From Promethearchaeota archaeon (GTDB taxonomy: Archaea; Asgardarchaeota; Lokiarchaeia; Sigyniarchaeales; SOKP01), in the NCBI GenBank assembly GCA_019058295.1, contig JAHPZI010000019.1:1-64000 (forward strand): a stretch of 64,000 nt of DNA. The letters run 5' to 3'. The notes below the pieces were generated by a model. That model saw only the letters and a list, made by a program, of their open reading frames with translations. It was not told the DNA's origin and did no database searches. The number at the start of each line of letters is the position of its first letter. Position 1 is the first letter of the stretch. The position numbers were made by a program, and so were the translations under genes. Below are positions 46,151 to 55,610 of the stretch, piece after piece.

Positions 46151-46753
46151 TTAATCTTCTTCTTCAAGCGTATATAACAATCTAATGATAAGACCATAGC
46201 CGTTGAACCACATATAGAGGAGTGCAAGTGCTAATATAGTAATTATCAAATATAAGATACTGATTATCAAAGCTATTTGTCCTCCGCTTAGATTTTCAGT
46301 AAGACCTGCTATGGAAAATTCCTGACCACCGACAAGTGACCGAAATACCTCATAAATAATAGATATTACAATTCCTATTATTATAGCAAATAAACTTATC
46401 ATTAAAGCTCCAGCTGCAATTTTTACAGTTTTTCTATTCTTAAATTTATCCTCTAGCTCTATTGGTCTAAAAATTATATTTAATATTACGGTAGTACCTT
46501 TTTTAAACAAACCATAAAATAAAATCAATAGGAAAAAGAGTGCTGCTAAAATTCCCCCAATAATCGCTATTTGCAACCCAAGACTAAGCCTTAGGAAAAG
46601 CTCCGTTTTACCCTGTGCCATAATAATATCTAGTAAAGTCCATATTGTTGATCCTATAATCATAATAAATGCTATTACAAAGCTTACATAGAAAATTGTT
46701 CCTATTATTTTTTGTCTTCCCGTGTATTGTTTTATATCAGTCATAATTTTCAA
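46151..46753 (-). CDS. Four-helix membrane protein, copy 1 of tandem pair
   Basis: This 200-residue protein has the same layout as its downstream neighbour: four helices, the loop (RPIELEDKFKNRKTVK) and the terminal WFNGYGLIIRLLYTLEEED. Between helices 3 and 4 it has an insert (SLVGGQEFSIAGLTENLSGG) that the other copy lacks. The two genes are 44 nt apart and probably form one transcript, so they may work as a heteromer. No function can be assigned. Confidence 0.7.
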   Translation of the reverse strand: MKIMTDIKQYTGRQKIIGTIFYVSFVIAFIMIIGSTIWTLLDIIMAQGKTELFLRLSLGLQIAIIGGILAALFFLLILFYGLFKKGTTVILNIIFRPIELEDKFKNRKTVKIAAGALMISLFAIIIGIVISIIYEVFRSLVGGQEFSIAGLTENLSGGQIALIISILYLIITILALALLYMWFNGYGLIIRLLYTLEEED

Positions 46754-46835
46754 ACTAAAATATTATTTTATTATTGAAAAATTACCTTTTAAGATATTTA
46801 AAATTGTTGTATAATTTTGAAAAAAAATGAAGCTA

Positions 46836-48371
46836 TTAATCAGAATCTATAATCTTGGTTAAATCATCAAAACTTTTATACAAATTATGGCTTTTTAATA
46901 AGTCATAAAAATCACACGAAAAATTATAAATCTTATTATAATAAGCGTGTCTATTTTCATTGGGAAGCCATTTTTTATCAACTTTACATAAACTTTCTGC
47001 TGCTTTTGATATATCAGGAAATAATCCTGCTCCAGAAGCCGCTAATATAGCAGCTCCCAAGGAAGTTGCTTCCTCAATTATATTTCTTACACAAGTAATT
47101 CCTAATACATCAGCGTAAATCTGATTCCAGATATCTGAACGAGCTCCTCCACCAGTAAGCAGCAATTCCCTAGGTTCAATTCCTAATTCTTTAAAAACTT
47201 CAACATTTTTCTTTAATTCATATGCCACGCCTTCAAATACAGCCCTATAAAGATCCTTCCTTTCATGTCCTAACGATAACCCAAATAGAATTCCCTTAGC
47301 ATAAGGATTCCAGTGCGGGGCCCCAGCACCAACTAAATGTGGAATAAATAGAAGACCATTTGCTCCCATTGGAGATTTTTGGACTTCAATATCTATTAAC
47401 TCATAAGGATCTTGTCCTTCTTCAGCGTTCATAATTTCTGCATGTCCAATTTTATCTCTAAACCACCGAAGGCTTGCCCCTGAGGTAAATATACTGGCTT
47501 CTTGAACCCAAGCACCAGGAATAGCATGGCAACTACATAGAACCCTTTTTTTAGGATCTAAATTAGGTTCCTTTAAATAAGCAAGAATAAAACTACCTGT
47601 GCCTGTTGTACATTTAATTTCACCAGGAGAAACTACACCTACACCTAAAGCAGCTGATTGTTGATCTCCTGCGCCTGTTATGACCAAGGTTTTTTTATCA
47701 AAATCAGTTTCATCAGAGATAATTTCACCAATATCAACACCACTTTCAAATGCTTCTGGCATTTTATCAATATCTAACTCTAATTCAGAGGCTATGAATT
47801 CAGAATATTTTAAGTTATTAATATCAAATAACATAGTCCTACTCGCATTTGAATGATCAGTGACGAATTTTCCTGTTAACTTATAAATAATATAATCAGC
47901 TACAAGAAGAAATTTATGAGCTTTATTATAGATCTCGGGCTTTTTTTCCTTAAACCACATGATTTTTGAAATACTGAAATATGGATCAATAGTAAGACCT
48001 GTAGTTTCATAGATTTTCTCAATCCCAATCTTTTCCTTGATTTGATTACATTGTTCTGTGGTACGTCGGTCTTGCCAAACTAAGGCATTATGAAGCGGAA
48101 TACCCTCTTTATCAACCGGTACAATGGTCTCCCGTTGATTAGTTACTGAAACACTCACAATTTCGGTTTTATCGATTCCACTTTTCCGTATCGCAGCCTC
48201 AATCGTTTTTTTAATCGAATTCCACCATGCATTGGCATCCTGCTCCACATAAGAAGGTGTAGGATAAAAACTCTCCCATTCTTGATAATCACTTGCTATT
48301 ATGGTTCCGGCAAGATCAAAAATATAAGTTCGACATCCAGTAGTTCCTAAATCTAAGCTCGCAACAAACAT
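46836..48371 (-). CDS. FGGY-family carbohydrate kinase (glycerol/xylulose kinase-like)
   Basis: The N-terminal ASLDLGTTGCRTYIFD is the first phosphate motif of the FGGY/actin-like fold. TNQRETIVPVDKEG and NALVWQDRRT resemble glycerol kinase, while GLSLGHERKDLYRAVFEGVA and LLTGGGARSDIWNQI are shared with xylulokinase. TGAGDQQSAALG contains the catalytic Asp. At 511 residues it is full length. The substrate is most likely a polyol or ketose taken up by the transporter encoded next to it on the same strand. Confidence 0.88.
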   Translation of the reverse strand: MFVASLDLGTTGCRTYIFDLAGTIIASDYQEWESFYPTPSYVEQDANAWWNSIKKTIEAAIRKSGIDKTEIVSVSVTNQRETIVPVDKEGIPLHNALVWQDRRTTEQCNQIKEKIGIEKIYETTGLTIDPYFSISKIMWFKEKKPEIYNKAHKFLLVADYIIYKLTGKFVTDHSNASRTMLFDINNLKYSEFIASELELDIDKMPEAFESGVDIGEIISDETDFDKKTLVITGAGDQQSAALGVGVVSPGEIKCTTGTGSFILAYLKEPNLDPKKRVLCSCHAIPGAWVQEASIFTSGASLRWFRDKIGHAEIMNAEEGQDPYELIDIEVQKSPMGANGLLFIPHLVGAGAPHWNPYAKGILFGLSLGHERKDLYRAVFEGVAYELKKNVEVFKELGIEPRELLLTGGGARSDIWNQIYADVLGITCVRNIIEEATSLGAAILAASGAGLFPDISKAAESLCKVDKKWLPNENRHAYYNKIYNFSCDFYDLLKSHNLYKSFDDLTKIIDSD

Positions 48372-48465
48372 AACACTAATCCTAATTATTTTTAAATTAT
48401 AAAATTAATAAAAAGCTATTGTTTTTAAATCTCTTTTATTGTTAAATAACATTTGGGTAGAATTC

Positions 48466-49851
48466 CTACTTTTCAGATCTTACATTTTCTAGTTTTTTTG
48501 GATGTAGCTCTTTAAGATCCCTTTTAATCTGTTGAACTCTCTCTTTGGTATATGGATAGAAATATAGACATATAAGCATCCCAATAAGTGCTAGAGCAGG
48601 GAAGAAGACCATTATTAATTTTATTCCAAAAATAACATCTGCGTCAGGATTAGGTGTATAAGTCCCCCAACCAGTTGTAGTGAAGACCATCGCCACGGTT
48701 ACAACAGCTAAGATCATTGCGAGTCTCATAAAAAAGGTTGTTATCCCAAAAAAAGTACCTTCACGTCTGACTCCTGTTTTGAGCTCGTCTTCATCAACCA
48801 CATCCGCTATGATTAGATAAATGAAATAAAGGATACCCCCAAATGTAAAACCAATAAAGATGAAATTGATCAAAGCGGCCTCATAACTCGAAATTAAAAG
48901 GATTGGAATTGAAGCAAATAAGAAAGCTATCAATGAAACCGCAAAAGCTTTTCTACTTCCTAATTTTAAGTCTAATTTATACCAAAATGCTACACTTATG
49001 ATTCCAACTAGAAAAAGCAAAGCCATTAGCATCGAAATTCGAAAAGCATCTCTTACTCCCAGTATATGGTAAGCATAAAGTGGTATAATCACTCCAAAAG
49101 TCAAAAGGATATACTCGAATAGAAAGTACATTATAGTATAAAGAACAAAACCCCTATTCTTTAAAGTATATCTCATCCCTTCAATGAAACCAAAACTATG
49201 TTGATGATCTAGTCGAAATTCTTCCCTTTCTTTTACACCATAAATAAGAGAGAAAATAAAAGTTGCTCCGATAATTATTGAAGTTACAATACCATTAAGC
49301 AAATATCCCTCTCTCTCTGAAATATCTCCAATAAAAAGTCCAGGGATTATAAAAGCCATTATCAATCCAACTGTACTGAGTATCTGCTTAATTGTATTTA
49401 CTTCTGCTCTATCTTCTTCGGTACTATATAATTCTGGGAATAAAGCATCATAGGGAAGCGCAACCATCGAGTAAAAAGTATCATACAAGATGAGAATTAA
49501 AAGTAAATAAAGAAAAGTACTAAAGTCATCACCCGCAGGTGGTATCCAAACAATGATTTCAATAATGATTACGGGTATAAATCCTATCATAATATATGGT
49601 TTTCTGCGCCCCCATCGAGTGTGAGTACGATCCGAGAGATATCCTACTAAAGGATCATTAAATGCGTTCCAAAAGCTCCATATAAACACTGCTAAAAAAA
49701 TATATGAGATTGGAAGCCTTACTACTACAAAATAATAAGTAAAAATCCATGTACTAAATGCACTGTTGATGAACCAAACCGCAAAACTACCCAATCCAAA
49801 ACTCCATTTTTGAAGTTTTCCAAATTCCTGTATTTCTGTATGTTTTTCCAT
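48466..49851 (-). CDS. GPH-family sugar:cation symporter (MFS)
   Basis: Twelve hydrophobic helices are present. The loop after helix 2 (WNAFNDPLVGYLSDRTHTRW then GRRKPYI) is the signature of the glycoside-pentoside-hexuronide symporters such as MelB. The length of 461 residues is typical. These carriers import sugars or glycosides with Na+ or H+. The gene is followed by a kinase gene and preceded by the beta-propeller protein gene on the same strand, consistent with a sugar-uptake operon. Confidence 0.9.
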   Translation of the reverse strand: MEKHTEIQEFGKLQKWSFGLGSFAVWFINSAFSTWIFTYYFVVVRLPISYIFLAVFIWSFWNAFNDPLVGYLSDRTHTRWGRRKPYIMIGFIPVIIIEIIVWIPPAGDDFSTFLYLLLILILYDTFYSMVALPYDALFPELYSTEEDRAEVNTIKQILSTVGLIMAFIIPGLFIGDISEREGYLLNGIVTSIIIGATFIFSLIYGVKEREEFRLDHQHSFGFIEGMRYTLKNRGFVLYTIMYFLFEYILLTFGVIIPLYAYHILGVRDAFRISMLMALLFLVGIISVAFWYKLDLKLGSRKAFAVSLIAFLFASIPILLISSYEAALINFIFIGFTFGGILYFIYLIIADVVDEDELKTGVRREGTFFGITTFFMRLAMILAVVTVAMVFTTTGWGTYTPNPDADVIFGIKLIMVFFPALALIGMLICLYFYPYTKERVQQIKRDLKELHPKKLENVRSEK

Positions 49852-49863
49852 GATGATAATCTC

Positions 49864-52425
49864 CTATAAGATTAATTGTTTAATTGGATAAATATCTGCC
49901 ATAAGATAAGCGATAAATTGTTTATTTTTAAGTTTCTTAGATTTCGGGATTGAGAGTATAATACGTTTTTTACCCTCCCCAATTGTTTCTTTTTTTAATG
50001 CAGTTGTATAATTAATAGGAATTGGCAATCCTTTTGATTTCTCCACGATGAGAATGCTTATCGGTATTTCCCACTCATCAAATTTATTAGGGATATTAAT
50101 TTCAGCTATAATTTGATTTTTTATAGGGTCTTTCTCAAATTTAACGATATGAACTTTCTCCTTTATGGATTCTTTTTCATTCTTAATTGGTTCTAATCTA
50201 TAGGTTCCAACACCAGTTAATTTATTATTCTGGTTTAAAATGCCCCAAGACTGCCAGGTTCCTCTGAAAAGCTGTCTTAGAAGCGCTGGAAAGAAAGTTA
50301 ATCCAGCTTTAAAAAATTGTTTAAGCCCTCCTGATTTTAAATGACTTAATAACATCGATATGCTCACAGGGCTATTTTTCCCTAAATCTCTCATAAGATT
50401 GAATAAATTTCCATGCCAATCCTTTTCTATTAATAAATTACTACCCCTTGCAACAGTACCATCTTTCCGTAAAAATCCAGAGATACGAAAAATATCCAGA
50501 GGAATTGTAAAGGATGTTATCTCAAATTCACAATTTCGGCAATCCATCTGAAAATAATCATCCTTAACTTTCCCTGAAAATGCATAAAGGCTTATTCGCT
50601 TTTGAGGGACACCCACTTCACCAAATTTCTGAACCGCAAACGCAGAAAATGTCTTATTTTCATAATCAGAGGTTACTACAGAGAAGGGTATTGTTAAGCT
50701 AGCAAGTCCAATTTGATCGAGACTTGGTACAATGCTCGGTTGCGGCACTGCCATATGAACAATCTTAAAAGTCTTATTTTCAGATGATAATATTGAAGCC
50801 ATCTGAGGTGGATTACGAGTTTTAAATCTTAATTTGCTACTAATAGATTTTGTCTGGGAAAGTGGATCTACAAATTTACCTTTAATATTAAGTATATATT
50901 CTGTGTTTGTCTCCAAGATTCTTTTTGATATTATGTTCATTGTAACTAAATCACTCTGGATTTCAATTCTGTGCTTAAAATTAGGTTGAGCTTCAATCTT
51001 TATTGATTTTGATATTAAATTTACTGGAACAAGCCCCATCTTCTCATGTAAGATTAGTCTTAAAGTAATAATGTTGGTAGGATCAATATCTTGAACTCCA
51101 TCTTTTAATGGTGTTTTTTGTAAGCTACCTCCAGGAGTAACATAATGCCAAAAAGTTCCCACTTCTTCAGTCTGTTTTTCAGTACTAACTTCAAAACCAG
51201 CAGCACCTTCTTTTTGGTATGTATCATAAGGAATATACACTACGTCTCCCGTAGAACATGCAACACATAGGCCATAATGACCTAAGGCAACAGAAGCATT
51301 AATATTAGGATAATCTGTATTACTTGCCAATAATAATGTATCATAAATCCATCTAGGATTCCCATTTGGCTCAAGAGCATAAACTTTACCATCCCCACCT
51401 CCAAAATAAATGAGGTATGGGACTTTTGCTTCAGGATCAGGTCCAATTGATGCAGATGCTCGAATAGGATCTCCAATATAATATGTCCATTTTATTTTAC
51501 CAGTTTTGCCATTTAACGCATAAAAAATACCATTTGTGGAACCAAAATATACAGTATTATCTAAAGCAATTGCGGCTGAAGCATACACATGACTGCCAGT
51601 TTTATATTCCCATATTTTCGCTCCATTTTGACAATTTAGGGCATAAATACTACCATTAAATGAGGTCTGATATAGTATCCCTGTTTCACTAATAGCTGGG
51701 GAACCGACAAGTGCTCCATGTAAATCTTTCTTCCACTTTATTTTTCCTGAATTCATTTCGAGAGCATATAAAATATGATCAAATCCCGCTGAATAAACCG
51801 TTCCATCTTTCCAAAATGAAGGTGCACTCCATACCATGAAACCCGTGCGATACCCCCATATGATTTTTCCATCTGTAGTCATTTTATATAGAAAAAAATC
51901 GTCGTTTGCTACATATATTGCCCCATCCCCTGGTCCAAGGACGATATTTGCTTCAAACCAAAAGTTGGAGCTAAATGTAAATTGTTCTTTCCTTCTATTA
52001 ACTAAATTATCATAAGTCCATTTTTCTTTTCCTTCTGGCGTAAAAGCGTGAATCTTTGAGCACCCCGTAGCAATATAAACAGTATTATCTTTATCTATAC
52101 AACCAGCGCAATCGATTATTTCTCCCGCATCATATTTCCATAATTCACGCCCTTTATGAGGATCAAATGCATAAAAATAGTGATCTGCACTTCCTACATA
52201 AATTCTCTCTTTCGCATCAATAATTGGAGTGGAAAAAATAGCATTTCCAGTATGAAAATGAATCACTTCTGAAGCTATATCAGACTTCCCCTTCCATTTT
52301 AAATCAGCCAACCTTCCAGAATTTTTCATATCTCCTCTCATGGTTGGCCAAGGAGCATTAACCTGATAGGGATTTTTAAAACTACTATATTTGTATTCTC
52401 GAATGTTTTTATTAATAAATGTCAT
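49864..52425 (-). CDS. PQQ-type beta-propeller protein with extra C-terminal domain
   Basis: The text WPTMRGDMKNSGR followed by repeated units such as GSADHYFYAFDPHKGRELWK and ALDNTVYFGSTNGIFYALNG forms a roughly eight-bladed PQQ/BamB-like propeller over residues 25-420. The remaining 430 residues contain more beta structure and a short helical stretch and are not recognised. No signal peptide is seen, so it is not clearly secreted. Without the usual cofactor pocket evidence, binding rather than dehydrogenation is likely. It precedes the transporter gene by 12 nt and is probably co-expressed. Confidence 0.8.
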   Translation of the reverse strand: MTFINKNIREYKYSSFKNPYQVNAPWPTMRGDMKNSGRLADLKWKGKSDIASEVIHFHTGNAIFSTPIIDAKERIYVGSADHYFYAFDPHKGRELWKYDAGEIIDCAGCIDKDNTVYIATGCSKIHAFTPEGKEKWTYDNLVNRRKEQFTFSSNFWFEANIVLGPGDGAIYVANDDFFLYKMTTDGKIIWGYRTGFMVWSAPSFWKDGTVYSAGFDHILYALEMNSGKIKWKKDLHGALVGSPAISETGILYQTSFNGSIYALNCQNGAKIWEYKTGSHVYASAAIALDNTVYFGSTNGIFYALNGKTGKIKWTYYIGDPIRASASIGPDPEAKVPYLIYFGGGDGKVYALEPNGNPRWIYDTLLLASNTDYPNINASVALGHYGLCVACSTGDVVYIPYDTYQKEGAAGFEVSTEKQTEEVGTFWHYVTPGGSLQKTPLKDGVQDIDPTNIITLRLILHEKMGLVPVNLISKSIKIEAQPNFKHRIEIQSDLVTMNIISKRILETNTEYILNIKGKFVDPLSQTKSISSKLRFKTRNPPQMASILSSENKTFKIVHMAVPQPSIVPSLDQIGLASLTIPFSVVTSDYENKTFSAFAVQKFGEVGVPQKRISLYAFSGKVKDDYFQMDCRNCEFEITSFTIPLDIFRISGFLRKDGTVARGSNLLIEKDWHGNLFNLMRDLGKNSPVSISMLLSHLKSGGLKQFFKAGLTFFPALLRQLFRGTWQSWGILNQNNKLTGVGTYRLEPIKNEKESIKEKVHIVKFEKDPIKNQIIAEINIPNKFDEWEIPISILIVEKSKGLPIPINYTTALKKETIGEGKKRIILSIPKSKKLKNKQFIAYLMADIYPIKQLIL

Positions 52426-52532
52426 TTAATGATCTTATTACTTTTATATTCTCATAGTTAAATTATTTTATTAAATTATTAAATTATTATCTTTGTAAAT
52501 ATTTATTAGAATATTTTATTCGTACCATATTC

Positions 52533-53438
52533 ATGCTTCCATTTATAGAACAAGTTTCAGACGAATTAAAAGAGTTTCTCTTCATCAGAGGAAAGGAAGA
52601 ATCCGCTTATTATACATGCAACGCTCTTCTAATTAATGATATTCTTATAGATACAGGAGTCTCTACTACATATTTAAATAAACTTTTAGAAAATTATCAG
52701 ATTAAAAGAGTAATTCTTACTCATTGGCACGAAGATCACATATCAGGAAGCAATTTATTACAAAACTGTAGCTTTATGTGCCATAGCAATGATAAATCCC
52801 CTATTGAAGATAATAAAGTAATGTATAAACTATATGGCTATTCTCATCAGAATCCGCCAAACGAATTGATAAGATACTTAGAAAAGTATAATCTGAAAAA
52901 TATTGTAATATCTCAAACTATCACAGACGGAGATATTATAACTGTTAATGATAACTATAATCTACGAGTGATTCACACACCAGGTCATACTTCTGGACAT
53001 TGCTGTTTTTACGAAAAAGATTCAAAGTTTGCCTTTTTAAGTGATATAAACATGCCGGGAGTTGGTCCATGGTACGGAGGCATTGACAGTAGTCTTTTAG
53101 ATTATGAAGAATCATTAAAAAAAATAAAAAACCTCGATATAAGAATTGCGGTTTTTAGTCATTATGGATTGATTACAGATGCAAATGAAATAAGCGATAT
53201 TTTAATTGATGCTCTAACAATTATTCAAGGAAGAGATGAGGTTTTATTAAGCCTTTTATCTGAAAAGAAAGCCTTTACAGCTAAAGAATTATCTAATAAA
53301 CAACTTATGGTAAAAAACATTGAAGTGTATGAAGAAGCCCTACCTTTATCTGAGGAAATAATGATTGAAAAGCATTTTGAGAAATTTCTTAAACAACAAT
53401 TAATTGAACGCAAAGATGATGGTTATATTTTAAGTTAA
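52533..53438 (+). CDS. Metallo-beta-lactamase-fold hydrolase
   Basis: The metal motif HWHEDH (His-64, His-66, Asp-68, His-69), HTPGHTSGHCC and the C-terminal FSHYG give a complete two-metal site. A helical C-terminal region of about 80 residues resembles that of LACTB2-type relatives. The family includes glyoxalase II, nucleases and lactonases. The gene begins a forward-strand run with the MttB-like genes 34 nt downstream, so it may belong to the demethylation pathway, but no known pathway requires it. Confidence 0.85.
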   Translation: MLPFIEQVSDELKEFLFIRGKEESAYYTCNALLINDILIDTGVSTTYLNKLLENYQIKRVILTHWHEDHISGSNLLQNCSFMCHSNDKSPIEDNKVMYKLYGYSHQNPPNELIRYLEKYNLKNIVISQTITDGDIITVNDNYNLRVIHTPGHTSGHCCFYEKDSKFAFLSDINMPGVGPWYGGIDSSLLDYEESLKKIKNLDIRIAVFSHYGLITDANEISDILIDALTIIQGRDEVLLSLLSEKKAFTAKELSNKQLMVKNIEVYEEALPLSEEIMIEKHFEKFLKQQLIERKDDGYILS

Positions 53439-53472
53439 AAATTTTTAAATTAAATAAACGGTATCCATAAAT

Positions 53473-54933
53473 ATGAAGCTCAATCGTATAGAAGTCTTGA
53501 GTGAAGATGAAATTCAAACTATCCACGATGCCACTATGGATTTAATGTCATCAACAGGAGTTAGAATTGAATCTGAGAAAGCAAGAGCTCTTTTAAAGGA
53601 AAATGGAGCTGAGATTGAGGAATCTTCACACTTTGTTAAATTTTCAGAATCACTTATAGATGAATTTATTAAAAAAGCGCCAGAATGCTTCTCAGTTTAT
53701 GGTCCAGATGGAAATTTCAAGATTGACATCAGCACCAACTCAACTGTCTTTGCAACCGTAGGATCTCCAACTAAAATATATAATGAAAAGGATCCCGATC
53801 ATTCGCGAGATGCGCTAATGGACGATACAATTAAACATTTTAAATTGGTTGATCAGCTACGATATATTAATAGCTCTCATCTTGATGTTTGGCCAACTGA
53901 TGTGCCTTATATTTCTCTTCATTGCCATGTTCTCAGAGAATGGGCTAGAAATAGTAGAAAACCTTTTGGGAATGGATGTAGAGGGGAATTAATGTGTCAA
54001 GATATGATGAATTTAATTTCTATTATTGTTGGAAGCGATAAAGAGCTAATTGAGAAACCAAGAATTATTGCATTCTTTAATCCAATTAGTCCCCTTCTCT
54101 TACCTGAGATTTTATTAGACGGACTTTTTGTTTTTGCCAAATATTTACAACCTGTAATAGTTGCTCCAGCAGCCATAGGAGGACTTACAGCACCCATTAC
54201 GATTGGAGGATTATTGACACAAACTAATGCTGAGGTACTTGCAACTATCGTTTTGGCTGAAATGATCAATCCCGGAGTTCCAGTTTTTTATGGGGCTGTA
54301 AATAGTCCAATGGATCCCCTTACAGGAATTCCCGCATGGGGGGCTATTGAAATGGGGCTAATGACTACAGGTGCTGCACAGCTAGCGCGATTTTATAATA
54401 TTCCTTCGAGAGCTTCTGGTAGTATGACTAATTCAATTCAATTTGATTTACAGTGTGGTGCTGAAAGAATGGCATCCCTATTAAATACCACTTATGCCGG
54501 AATAAATTATATAACCTGTGCGGGACTCTATGAGTATGGGCTTACGGAAAGTCTCGAATTATTAGTTATTGATGATGAATTGGCAGGAATCGTAAGTAGA
54601 GCTCAGGAAGGAGTCAATATCAATGAAAACACTATTGCTCTCAATGAAATAAAATCTGTTGTTGATGAAGGTATTGGATTTATGCGAATAAAACATACTT
54701 CAAAAAATATAAGAAAAGAATTATTTGTTCCAGAATTAGCCAAAAGACTTTCCAGAAGTACATGGCTTAAAGAAGGAAAACCAGACCTTATTTCAAGATC
54801 GCGAATAAAAATTCAAGCACTTTTAGAGAAACATGAAGGCCCATATACAGCACCTAATATTGAAGAGCAATTAGAATCCTATCTCAAAGAAGTAGAAACC
54901 CGTAATATTGATGAATATAAGATCTCTCATTAA
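53473..54933 (+). CDS. MttB-superfamily methyltransferase (non-pyrrolysine type), copy 1
   Basis: The N-terminal LSEDEIQTIHDATMDLMSST and the barrel segments GGLTAPITIGGLLTQTNAEV and SMTNSIQFDLQCGAERMASL follow the trimethylamine methyltransferase superfamily (COG5598). The frame has no internal amber codon, so it groups with MtgB-like proteins that demethylate glycine betaine, carnitine or similar compounds, not with pyrrolysine MttB. The 486-residue length is normal. It precedes the corrinoid protein gene by 23 nt. Its substrate is not predictable here. Confidence 0.88.
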   Translation: MKLNRIEVLSEDEIQTIHDATMDLMSSTGVRIESEKARALLKENGAEIEESSHFVKFSESLIDEFIKKAPECFSVYGPDGNFKIDISTNSTVFATVGSPTKIYNEKDPDHSRDALMDDTIKHFKLVDQLRYINSSHLDVWPTDVPYISLHCHVLREWARNSRKPFGNGCRGELMCQDMMNLISIIVGSDKELIEKPRIIAFFNPISPLLLPEILLDGLFVFAKYLQPVIVAPAAIGGLTAPITIGGLLTQTNAEVLATIVLAEMINPGVPVFYGAVNSPMDPLTGIPAWGAIEMGLMTTGAAQLARFYNIPSRASGSMTNSIQFDLQCGAERMASLLNTTYAGINYITCAGLYEYGLTESLELLVIDDELAGIVSRAQEGVNINENTIALNEIKSVVDEGIGFMRIKHTSKNIRKELFVPELAKRLSRSTWLKEGKPDLISRSRIKIQALLEKHEGPYTAPNIEEQLESYLKEVETRNIDEYKISH

Positions 54934-54956
54934 TAAAATACTAAGGTTAAATTATT

Positions 54957-55610
54957 ATGTCTCATGAAGAATTTTTTGAAGAAATTAGTAAAGCAATTAT
55001 AGATCTAGAAGAAGAAAAAGCCATGGAGCTTGCCAAAAAAGCTATTGATAATAAGATGAATGTTCTCGAAGTTATCGAGAAAGGATTTGGAATTGCCATA
55101 CGTCGACTGGGTGAATTATGGGATGCAGGAGAGTATTTCTTACCCGAATTAATGATGGGGGGGCTAATTGTTAAAAAGTCTATAGATCTACTATTACCTC
55201 ATCTTGATAAAGAAAAAGATAAGTTTCAATTAGGAAAAGCAGTAGTAGCTACAATTGAAGGGGATGTTCATTCGATCGGAAAAACAATTGTAGCAACAAT
55301 GTTAAGCGCCTTTGGTTTTCAAGTCTATGATTTAGGAGAGGACGTCCCTCCAGATAAGATAATTGAAGAAGCATTGGAAAAAGAAGTGGATATCATTGGA
55401 GTATCTTCGTTATTAACAACCACAATGATGGGGCAGAAAAAGCTTATTGAACTTTTAAAGGAGAGAGGAATTCGAGATAAATTCAAAGTTATTCTTGGAG
55501 GCGCTCCCATTACAAAGAATTGGGCTGATGAATGTGGTGCAGATGGCTATGCTCCAACTGCTATGGAAGCAGTTGATTTAGCAAAATCATTGATCGGAAA
55601 AGGTGAATAA
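54957..55610 (+). CDS. Corrinoid (B12-binding) methyltransferase protein
   Basis: The N-terminal helical cap (residues 1-90) is followed by the cobalamin-binding domain with DVHSIGK (Asp-103, lower axial His-105, Gly-108), then VSSLLTTTM and GGAPIT, the binding-loop glycines. This is the MttC/MtbC fold. It carries the methyl group between an MttB-like enzyme and a downstream acceptor. The gene sits between two MttB-like genes with 23 nt before and none after it. No reactivation protein (RamA type) gene is nearby. Confidence 0.94.
   Translation: MSHEEFFEEISKAIIDLEEEKAMELAKKAIDNKMNVLEVIEKGFGIAIRRLGELWDAGEYFLPELMMGGLIVKKSIDLLLPHLDKEKDKFQLGKAVVATIEGDVHSIGKTIVATMLSAFGFQVYDLGEDVPPDKIIEEALEKEVDIIGVSSLLTTTMMGQKKLIELLKERGIRDKFKVILGGAPITKNWADECGADGYAPTAMEAVDLAKSLIGKGE

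Noticed and set aside
45530..46215. Repeated sequence near the ends of the two membrane genes as a mobile element
   Set aside because: The similarity covers the whole of both proteins, so it is gene duplication rather than a repeat element.
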